From contig CAKNQJ010000008.1 in assembly GCA_930990645.1 (NCBI GenBank), positions 1 through 34,548 of the forward strand: a DNA stretch of 34,548 nt. Direction: 5' to 3'. Position numbers and translations under genes: made by a program. Positions 28,441 to 34,548 of this stretch are shown here, one piece after another; the first letter of the stretch is position 1, and the number at the start of each line of letters is the position of its first letter. Source of the stretch: an uncultured Clostridium sp. GTDB taxonomy: Bacteria > Bacillota > Clostridia > TANB77 > CAG-508. The notes under the pieces are model-generated. The model did not search any database, had not been told where the DNA came from, and was given only the letters and a program-made list of their open reading frames with translations.

Positions 28441-31326
28441 CTACTTTATATTCTCACTGCACCTATGGCAAATTGTTGGATTTTCCTTGTCTTCTCCAAC
28501 AGTCTCTGAATACATCCAGCATCTCTCACATTTTTCTCCTAGAGCTTGCTCTACTTTAACTCCAAGTTTTACCTCATCTTTTCTAGCATTTTTTTCTACA
28601 CTAAGTGCTGACACTATAAATACTGTTTGTAAAAGTTCTAGATTTTCTTTTATAAACTCATATTGTGCGCCTTCTGCATAAATTGTAACTTTTGCATTTA
28701 AAGAATGTCCTATTGTTTTAGACGCTCTTGCATTTTCCAATTCTTTTGCTACTATGTCTTTTAGCTTAATTATTTTGTCCCATTTTTCTGCTATTTCTTT
28801 ATTGTCATATTGATCATTTACTTGTGGGAAATCTGTAAGCATTACACTTTCTACTTCTTCATTTCCAGTATGCTTCATTGCCTTCCAAATCTCTTCTGCT
28901 GTAAATGGAATCATAGGTGTAAGTATTTTTACTAAGCTATCTAAAATCGTATACATAGTTGTTTGTGCAGCTTTTCTTTCTACTGAGTCTTTTTTAGATG
29001 TATATAATCTATCTTTTATTATATCCAAATAGAAATTACTCATATCAATTACACAGAATTGATTTATTGCATGATAACAATTGTTAAAGCTGTAATTGTT
29101 ATAGTTTTCTGTACATTCTTTTACTAATTTGTTAAGTCTTGTTAATGCCCATTTATCTATTTCTTGCAAATCTTCATAGTTTACAGGCTCATCTGGGTTA
29201 TAGTCAAAAGTATTTCCTAATATATATCTTGCTGTATTTCTTATTTTTCTATACACTTCTGATATTTGTTTCAAAATATCTTCTGATAAGCTTACTTCAC
29301 TTGTGTAGTCTGATGAAAGTGCCCATAATCTTAGAATATCTGCTCCATATTTATTTGCAACATCTGTTGGTGCTACGCCATTTCCAAGGCTCTTAGACAT
29401 TTTTCTTCCTTGTCCATCTGTAACAAATCCATGTGTTAGTACTTGTTTATATGGTGCTATTCCGTTAGTTGCAACACTTGTTAGAAGTGAAGATTGAAAC
29501 CATCCTCTGTATTGGTCATTCCCTTCTAGGTATAAGTCTGCTGGATATGGAAGTCCTCTTTCTACTAGAACACTTTGATGAGTTGAGCCTGAGTCAAACC
29601 ATACGTCCATTATATCTGTTTCTTTTTTGAAATGAGTATGTCCACATTTTGTGCATTTTGCACCCTCTGGCATTAATTCTTCTTCAGGCATGTCATACCA
29701 AGCATTTGAGCCTTTTTCTCTAAATATATCTTGTATTTTCTTTATTGATTCTTCTGTAACATATGGCTCTTTGCATTTTTCACAATAAAATATTGGAAGT
29801 GGAACACCCCATGTACGTTGTCTAGAAATACACCAATCGTTTCTATCTCTTACCATGCTTGCAATTCTTTCTTCTCCCCAAGCAGGTATCCATTCTACAC
29901 CTTCTATTGCCTTTAATGCAGCATCTCTAAATCCATCTACTGAAGCAAACCATTGGTCTGTAGCTCTGTATATAACTGGCTTTTTACATCTCCAACAATG
30001 TGGATATGAGTGAGCAATGTCTACCGCTTTTAGTAAGTATCCATTTTCATCTAGCCATTTTGTTATTTCTTTATTTGATTTAGCATAGAACATTCCTGCA
30101 AATTGACCTGCTCCTTCTGTTTGATGTCCTTTTTCGTCAACTGTAACTACTATATCTAATCCATTTTTTAGTCCTGCTAAATAGTCTTCTTTACCATATC
30201 CTGGAGCAGTATGAACAGCACCTGTACCTTCTGTTAATTGTACATCAACTGTATCTTCGCTACCCATTATAACTACTGAATCTCTATCTAAGAATGGATG
30301 CTTACAAAGTACTCCTTCTAGTTCTTTACCTTTAAATTTAGCTATTTCTTTATATTCTTTTATTCCAGCAAGTTCCATAACCTTGTTTGCAAGTTCTGAT
30401 GCAATAATATATCTTTCTCCAACTATATTTTCTACGCCTCTAGCAGGAGTCTCCCCATTTATCATATCGTTTTCAGAATTTTCCTTACTTGTGTTTGAAT
30501 TATTTGCATTTTCCCATTTAGAGCCATCTGCTCCTAAAACTTCAACAATGCTATAGTCAAAATCTTCTCCTAGAGTAATTGCAAGGTTTCCAGGAAGTGT
30601 CCAAGGTGTTGTTGTCCAAATTACTATAAATGTATTCTTCTCATCAAACTTGCCTTTTGCATCTCTTACTGGGAATTTAACATATATTGATGTTCCTGTA
30701 ACATCTTTGTATTCTATTTCTGCTTCAGCTAAAGCTGTTTCGCAGTCTGTACACCAATATACAGGTTTTAAACCTTTGTAGATATATCCTTTTTTGTACA
30801 TATCTCCAAATACACCAATTTGTCTTGCTTCTATCTTAGGATCATATGTTACATAAGGATGCTCCCAATCTCCTAGAACTCCTAGTCTTTTGAATCCTTC
30901 AGTTTGCATTTCTTTATATGTGCTTGTGAATTCTTTACAAGTATCTCTAAACTTAGTAACTGGTATTTTGCTTCTATCTAAGCCCAATTTTTCAATAGCT
31001 TTCTTCTCTGTTGGCATTCCATGTGTATCATATCCTGGAATATATGGTGCATAATACCCTTGCATAGATTTATATCTAACAATAGTATCTTTCAATATTT
31101 TATTTAAAGCATGCCCTGCATGAATTTCTCCATTTGCATATGGAGGCCCATCATGTAATATAAATGTTTTGTGACCTTCATTTTTCTTTAATATCTTTTC
31201 ATACAAACCATTTTCAAAAATATCTTTTTGAATTTGTGGCTCTCTTTCTGGCAAGCTCGCTCTCATAGGAAAGTCAGTACTTGGCAAATTTAATGTTTTT
31301 CCATAATCTTTTTTCTCTTCACTCAT
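28441..31326 (-). CDS. ileS: Isoleucyl-tRNA synthetase
   Basis: Charges tRNA-Ile. 961 aa. The class I signatures are PPYANGEIHAGHALNK (HIGH region) and GRKMSKSLGN (KMSKS), with a CP1 editing domain between. The C-terminal zinc finger is CERCWMYSE then CHRCSENIK. A low-complexity Asn/Ser/Glu insertion lies near residues 270-285 within the editing domain. AAGGAGGAG lies 6 nt before the ATG. Expression is controlled by a T-box riboswitch about 270 nt upstream; two repeat elements lie between that T-box terminator and the start codon. Confidence 0.98.
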   Translation of the reverse strand: MSEEKKDYGKTLNLPSTDFPMRASLPEREPQIQKDIFENGLYEKILKKNEGHKTFILHDGPPYANGEIHAGHALNKILKDTIVRYKSMQGYYAPYIPGYDTHGMPTEKKAIEKLGLDRSKIPVTKFRDTCKEFTSTYKEMQTEGFKRLGVLGDWEHPYVTYDPKIEARQIGVFGDMYKKGYIYKGLKPVYWCTDCETALAEAEIEYKDVTGTSIYVKFPVRDAKGKFDEKNTFIVIWTTTPWTLPGNLAITLGEDFDYSIVEVLGADGSKWENANNSNTSKENSENDMINGETPARGVENIVGERYIIASELANKVMELAGIKEYKEIAKFKGKELEGVLCKHPFLDRDSVVIMGSEDTVDVQLTEGTGAVHTAPGYGKEDYLAGLKNGLDIVVTVDEKGHQTEGAGQFAGMFYAKSNKEITKWLDENGYLLKAVDIAHSYPHCWRCKKPVIYRATDQWFASVDGFRDAALKAIEGVEWIPAWGEERIASMVRDRNDWCISRQRTWGVPLPIFYCEKCKEPYVTEESIKKIQDIFREKGSNAWYDMPEEELMPEGAKCTKCGHTHFKKETDIMDVWFDSGSTHQSVLVERGLPYPADLYLEGNDQYRGWFQSSLLTSVATNGIAPYKQVLTHGFVTDGQGRKMSKSLGNGVAPTDVANKYGADILRLWALSSDYTSEVSLSEDILKQISEVYRKIRNTARYILGNTFDYNPDEPVNYEDLQEIDKWALTRLNKLVKECTENYNNYSFNNCYHAINQFCVIDMSNFYLDIIKDRLYTSKKDSVERKAAQTTMYTILDSLVKILTPMIPFTAEEIWKAMKHTGNEEVESVMLTDFPQVNDQYDNKEIAEKWDKIIKLKDIVAKELENARASKTIGHSLNAKVTIYAEGAQYEFIKENLELLQTVFIVSALSVEKNARKDEVKLGVKVEQALGEKCERCWMYSETVGEDKENPTICHRCSENIK

Positions 31327-31362
31327 GAATAACTCCTCCTTGTAATTTTTCTTAAATTAGCA

Positions 31363-31455
31363 TATAAGTCCGCTCCATCTTGCTGTCACATATATTTTGT
31401 ACTCTCCAAGCATTCGAGTAAAAAATATATGTGACACGTGGAGCTACTTTCGCAC
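31363..31455. repeat. Repeat family C, copy 2, long hairpin
   Basis: GCTCCA and GTCACATATATTTT pair with AAAATATATGTGAC and TGGAGC around a loop with an internal TACTC/GAGTA stem. CCGCTCCATCTTGCTGTCACAT matches copy 1 at 17463-17520. CCGTTCCATCTTGCTG recurs inside the T-box leader at about 31687-31702. Confidence 0.6.
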
Positions 31456-31482
31456 ATTTTTTATATTCGTTGGAAAAGAATT

Positions 31483-31580
31483 TCTGTTTTGACTAGGCAA
31501 ACGAGCAAGAAAACCGGAGGCGTGCTTTTTGCACGTTGAGGATTTTCGAAGCGAAGTTTAACAACGTCAAAACAAAATTA
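31483..31580. repeat. Structured repeat family B, copy 2
   Basis: Outer arms TGTTTTGAC / GTCAAAACA; inner hairpin GGCGTGC-TTTTT-GCACGTT; conserved blocks as in copy 1 (25488-25585) but on the opposite strand. The stems differ from copy 1 by paired changes. It lies in the ileS leader after the T-box terminator. Confidence 0.8.
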
Positions 31581-31590
31581 TTTTTCAACG

Positions 31591-31979
31591 TAAAAAGCTA
31601 TTTCGATCACTAGGACGAAATAGCTTAAGTTTCCGCGGTACCACCTATATTAAAAGAATGTATCTATAATGTTTTCTATATAAAATCCGTTCCATCTTGC
31701 TGGCAATATATAAAAATAGATAACTGTTATAATTCTTTTCTCTCATTTTCTTTAACGCAGAATTACGACTTAATTTACTAGATTTTATAGTTTGCATCAT
31801 TATTAATTTAAAGTATATACTTAGTATTGTTTATTACTGATGCAAATTTCATTGTTCAATTAAGCAACTAAAAGGTGATAATAAATAATCCTTATCTACC
31901 AATTCTCAGCTTTCTTGGCTCTCTGTAAGATGTCTATATATTTATCTTGTCCTTTATCATAGTTTTTATTATCTTCAAC
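31591..31979 (-). promoter_or_regulatory. T-box riboswitch controlling ileS, Ile (AUC) specifier
   Basis: The T-box core AGGTGGTACCGCGG is at 31646-31633. It is followed by a terminator: AGCTATTTCG/CGAAATAGCT (31625-31616 with 31605-31596) then five T. Stem I can be traced: AAAGG (31955-31951) pairs with CCTTT (31875-31871) and ATAAATA with TATTTAT above it. That leaves a loop whose 3' side is UAUCA, placing specifier codon AUC at 31879-31877. Uncharged tRNA-Ile would favour the antiterminator and ileS expression. Family-typical layout. Confidence 0.92.
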
Positions 31980-31985
31980 ATAAAT

Positions 31986-32014
31986 ATATTACCACATATT
32001 TACGTAAAGTGCAA
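31986..32014 (-). promoter_or_regulatory. Promoter of the T-box/ileS transcript
   Basis: Minus strand TTGCAC (32014-32009), 17 bp, TAATAT (31991-31986). Start near 31979, at the 5' end of the T-box. Confidence 0.8.
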
Positions 32015-32033
32015 GAGATTATTTAAAAATTTA

Positions 32034-32072
32034 TCGCAAAAAAATGAAGGGGACGTATTCAGACCGCCCCCT
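32034..32072 (-). terminator. Terminator of the small ORF, GGGGAC-type
   Basis: Minus strand GGGGGCG / CGTCCCC with one G-U pair, then TTCATTTTTTT. A second hairpin TTACCTG/CAGGTAA (32075-32096) lies between it and the stop codon. Confidence 0.75.
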
Positions 32073-32100
32073 AGTTACCTGCTAGTGTACAGGTAATTTT

Positions 32101-32385
32101 TTAGAAGATCTGCCCGTCAATAATTAGATATCCAGGCAGTTCCAGACGCTTTTTTACTGCATCTGCGAATGATTTCGCATTAAGATGTCCTCCATCCTTC
32201 AGAGTCTTTGCTCCTAGGTAAAGGCGATCCCGATAGATAGATCCACTATCTAGAAGAGCTCCGAATGGCTTTAAGATTTGATTTACCACTTCCACTAGTG
32301 GAGCCGCTTCTTCTCTGTCAAGGAGACGTCCCTCCTCTACAGAAAACTGGATCCCTTTTTTCTTGTCTTGCAGTATAACCTTCAT
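32101..32385 (-). CDS. Unknown 94-aa protein, foreign-looking
   Basis: No family recognised. No membrane helix; mixed alpha/beta composition with VNQILKPFGALLDSG and LPGYLIIDGQIF. Base and codon use are more balanced than in neighbouring genes. It contains an in-frame CGG (32232-32230, Y-R-D) that must be read normally for the protein to stay open; skipping a base there leads to a stop within a few codons. This suggests origin from a standard-code donor. It has a consensus promoter and its own terminator. GAGAGG lies 10 nt before the ATG. Confidence 0.6.
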   Translation of the reverse strand: MKVILQDKKKGIQFSVEEGRLLDREEAAPLVEVVNQILKPFGALLDSGSIYRDRLYLGAKTLKDGGHLNAKSFADAVKKRLELPGYLIIDGQIF

Positions 32386-32439
32386 TTTGCAAAACCTCTC
32401 TTCTAATAAAATGATGAGCCATTTTCATGACCTGTATTT

Positions 32440-32468
32440 ATTATAGCATACTTTATTCACAATTGCAA
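32440..32468 (-). promoter_or_regulatory. Promoter of the 94-aa ORF
   Basis: Minus strand TTGCAA (32468-32463), 17 bp, TATAAT (32445-32440) with an extended TGC. It begins 10 bp past the intron 3' end. Confidence 0.8.
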
Positions 32469-32478
32469 GTCCTTTACA

Positions 32479-32978
32479 ATCGAGTAGGAACTGAATAATT
32501 ATTTTATTCAGTGTCCTTTCACACCACCACATCGTGCCGTTCGGCAATGGGCGGTTAAATAGAATTAATACTTTAACAGTATACACTAGAAACACTTAGG
32601 TATCCTAATCTTTCTAGTGTTTTATACTGTTTTAGTATCGATCTCTTCTATATCACTATTAGTATTTTCATATCTAGTTCAAGATATTTCCAAAATGCCA
32701 GACCTCCCCAGGTAAGAGCAACAACCTTCATCTCATATATCTGCCACATTTACTGTATGAGCTTCGGATAGCTATTAGGGCTTTGCTTTGATTAGCAAGC
32801 TCGCCCAACTCAATTCAGCCTTATATGTGATTTCTGTTCGTCAGACCGAGATTTTGCAACTCTGGCTTCTTTCAGATTCCACCTCACGATGGACACCCTT
32901 GCCATTTACTAACAGTTCGCCACTATCAGGCACTGTATGGGACTTTCACCCACAACTTGTTGCCCATGCTGGGCACAC
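32479..32978 (-). mobile_element. ORF-less group II intron, class C type
   Basis: The 5' end GTGTGCCCAGC, followed by GGGTGAAAGTCCC, is typical of domain I. Near the 3' end AACCGCC...CCGAACGG...GGTGGTG forms domain V with a CGC-type triad, as in class C. Domain VI and the end CCTACTCGAT follow. Total 500 nt with no intron-encoded reverse transcriptase, so it could move only in trans. Boundaries are set from these consensus ends. It sits 7 nt after a stem-loop, the usual class C target. An ORF on the plus strand inside it is not considered real. Confidence 0.85.
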
Positions 32979-32985
32979 TAATTCA

Positions 32986-33011
32986 CCCTCGGCTTTAGTA
33001 TAAGCCGAGGG
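32986..33011. terminator. Stem-loop upstream of the intron, terminator of the 82-aa ORF
   Basis: Ten-bp GC-rich stem CCCTCGGCTT/AAGCCGAGGG with a 6-nt loop. No T-run follows on the minus strand because the intron begins 7 nt later, consistent with class C insertion after a terminator stem. Confidence 0.7.
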
Positions 33012-33017
33012 GAATGG

Positions 33018-33266
33018 TTAGTAGTTTAGAGTCTGGCTAATCTTAATGCGATTAGCCTTCAGGTCCACTTCTAAAGCTAACATCAGGAGCAAGTCCCCAC
33101 ATTTTTCCTCAGAAATATGGCCACTAATGTGGATAGTATAGCTGTTACCATCGTTGGTTACAGCCTGTGCTGTGATACCCGGCCATCCATACTCCAAAAT
33201 CAATTCATTAGTTTTTTGAAGTATAGTGTCCTCTAGGCTTTGATGCCGCTTTCCATACATATACAC
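33018..33266 (-). CDS. Unknown 82-aa protein, foreign-looking
   Basis: No family recognised. Small soluble protein with SLEDTILQKTNELILEYGWPG, then SYTIHISGHISEEKCGDLL. More balanced base use than the surrounding genes. AGGAGG lies 4 nt before a GTG (33266) and 10 nt before an ATG (33260); either may start it. It has a perfect promoter and a stem-loop after the stop. Confidence 0.6.
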   Translation of the reverse strand: MYMYGKRHQSLEDTILQKTNELILEYGWPGITAQAVTNDGNSYTIHISGHISEEKCGDLLLMLALEVDLKANRIKISQTLNY

Positions 33267-33295
33267 ATTACCTCCTAAAAAAATGGGATATTTCT

Positions 33296-33324
33296 ATTAT
33301 AACACAAACTATTACAAAGGTCAA
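33296..33324 (-). promoter_or_regulatory. Promoter of the 82-aa ORF
   Basis: Minus strand TTGACC (33324-33319), 17 bp, TATAAT (33301-33296). Confidence 0.82.
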
Positions 33325-33355
33325 ACTTGATTTTACATGTTTTTTAAGGCCTAGG

Positions 33356-33420
33356 AAAGTTTGTTACATTTCACAGCTTTTATTCTATAGCAAAATTAGC
33401 CGTGAATTGTAACAAACTTT
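33356..33420 (-). terminator. Long hairpin after the alcohol dehydrogenase gene
   Basis: AAAGTTTGTTACA-TTCAC-GCT pairs with its near-complement (33356-33380 with 33398-33420, two mismatches) around a short AT loop. It lies 28 bp past the stop. Only three T follow on the minus strand, so termination strength is uncertain. Confidence 0.55.
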
Positions 33421-33448
33421 TACCTTTTATGTCTCACATTAACTATAG

Positions 33449-34548
33449 CTACATAGCCTCTTCATACAATTTTATGAAGTCTTCCTTTGTAACCTCTCTT
33501 GGATTTCCTGGTTTGCATGGGTCTTCCATTGCTTTGTCAGCAAGCATTGGTATGTCTTCTACCTTTCCACCAACTTCACCTACTGTTTGAGTTATTCCTA
33601 CTCTTTCTGATAAATCTTTTATTTTCTCACAGAAAGTCTTGATAACTTCTTCTTTAGTAAACTTAGTTGCATCTGTATGGAAAGCCCCAGTTAAGATTTC
33701 TCTATATTCTTCATAACTTGTCTCTCCATTAAATTTCATAACTGTTGGAAGAAGTATAGCATTTGCTAGTCCATGTGGTGTATCATATACAGCACCTAAC
33801 TGATGTGCCATAGAGTGAACTATTCCAAGTCCAACATTAGAGAATGCCATACCTGCTATATATTGACCAAGTCCCATGTTATTTATAGCTTCTTGATCTT
33901 TCTCATTTACAGCTTTATCAAGGTTATCATATATTAATTGAATTGCTTTCATAGAAAACATTTGAGACATTGTATTTCTATTTTTTGTTATATATCCTTC
34001 AATTGCATGTGTTAAAGCATCCATTCCTGTTGAAGCCGCAATTGATTTTGGCATAGAAGCCATAAGCTCTGTATCAACTATTGCTATTATTGGAATATCA
34101 TGTTCATCAACACAAACCATTTTTATTTCTCTTTCTGGGTCTGTTATAACATAATTTATAGTAACTTCTGCAGCTGTACCAGCTGTTGTTGGAAGAGCTA
34201 TAATTGGTAATCCTTTATTTTTTGTATTAGAAGCTCCATTTAAAGAAACAACATCTGCTCTATCTGGGTTTGTCATAATTATAGATATAGCTTTTGCAGT
34301 ATCTATACTAGAGCCACCACCTACAGCAACTATTAAATCCGCACCAATTTCTTTGCACATTGCAATTCCTGCATTTACATTTGCAATTGGTGGGTTTGGA
34401 AGCACATCATGATATACTCCATACTCAATTCCTGCTTCATCTAATATATCTGTTACCTTTTTGCTAACACCAACTTCATAAAGTGATTTATCAGTAACTA
34501 CTAAAACTTTTTTAAATCCTCTATTTTTAATCTCATCTGCAAGAACAC
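33449..34548 (-). CDS. Iron-type alcohol dehydrogenase, partial (5' end outside window)
   Basis: Group III Fe-dependent alcohol dehydrogenase. The frame is open to the right edge (VLADEIKNRGFKK at the edge), so about 366 residues are visible of an expected 380-390. NAD(P) binding: GGGSSIDTAKA and PTTAGTAAEVT. Metal ligands are expected in GMDALTHAIEGY and AHQLGAVYDTPHGLANA. The end PCKPGNPREVTKEDFI resembles FucO-type lactaldehyde/propanediol reductases. Likely reduces an aldehyde during fermentation; the exact substrate is not predictable. Confidence 0.92.
   Translation of the reverse strand, partial: VLADEIKNRGFKKVLVVTDKSLYEVGVSKKVTDILDEAGIEYGVYHDVLPNPPIANVNAGIAMCKEIGADLIVAVGGGSSIDTAKAISIIMTNPDRADVVSLNGASNTKNKGLPIIALPTTAGTAAEVTINYVITDPEREIKMVCVDEHDIPIIAIVDTELMASMPKSIAASTGMDALTHAIEGYITKNRNTMSQMFSMKAIQLIYDNLDKAVNEKDQEAINNMGLGQYIAGMAFSNVGLGIVHSMAHQLGAVYDTPHGLANAILLPTVMKFNGETSYEEYREILTGAFHTDATKFTKEEVIKTFCEKIKDLSERVGITQTVGEVGGKVEDIPMLADKAMEDPCKPGNPREVTKEDFIKLYEEAM

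Noticed and set aside
32788..33003. Plus-strand ORF of 71 aa
   Set aside because: It lies wholly inside the group II intron, has no ribosome binding site and no recognisable protein features.

Overview
The window looks like a low-GC, spore-forming member of the Clostridia. It is AT-rich, has strong AGGAGG-type ribosome binding sites, and carries a cotJABC spore-coat operon, a ytxC-type sporulation gene, a class 1B dihydroorotate dehydrogenase (pyrK/pyrD) and a T-box in front of ileS. Almost all genes lie on the minus strand. The exceptions are a divergent orotate phosphoribosyltransferase-like gene and a Fic gene.

Layout from left to right: rlmD-type rRNA methyltransferase and tRNA-Leu(UAG) (0.1-1.7 kb); a pyrimidine operon pyrB-pyrC-pyrF-pyrK-pyrD read leftward, with a divergent pyrE-like gene behind a possible attenuator (1.7-8.1 kb); two membrane proteins with C-terminal HEPN-like motifs, divergent from a Fic protein (8.2-13.1 kb); cotJABC (13.1-14.5 kb); pyruvate kinase, a polyprenyl-phosphate glycosyltransferase, ytxC and a rhodanese (14.8-18.9 kb); a compact secD/secF pair, an HD hydrolase, a TIGR04086-type membrane protein, a WG-repeat protein, tgt and queA (19.1-26.7 kb); a membrane-anchored HExxH metallopeptidase and T-box-controlled ileS (26.9-32.0 kb); a small foreign-looking island with two unknown ORFs and a 500-nt ORF-less group IIC intron (32.0-33.3 kb); and an iron-type alcohol dehydrogenase cut by the right edge.

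The most striking observation is that four genes (tgt, ytxC, the metallopeptidase and one HEPN-like membrane protein) are each split into two overlapping reading frames. In all four the break falls exactly at an in-frame CGG codon. Skipping one base there (+1) restores a full-length protein, and the next codon in the new frame is always glycine (GGT, GGG, GGA, GGC). Reading every other host-like gene by eye, I found no other in-frame CGG, although CGG is common out of frame. The only other in-frame CGG is in an ORF of the foreign-looking island. This suggests that CGG is an unassigned or recoded codon read by +1 frameshifting or as a CGGN quadruplet. A systematic sequence artefact is the main alternative.

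A second theme is intergenic structured repeats. Several families have conserved loops or flanks but stems whose two arms change together between copies. Most sit at gene ends or in leaders.
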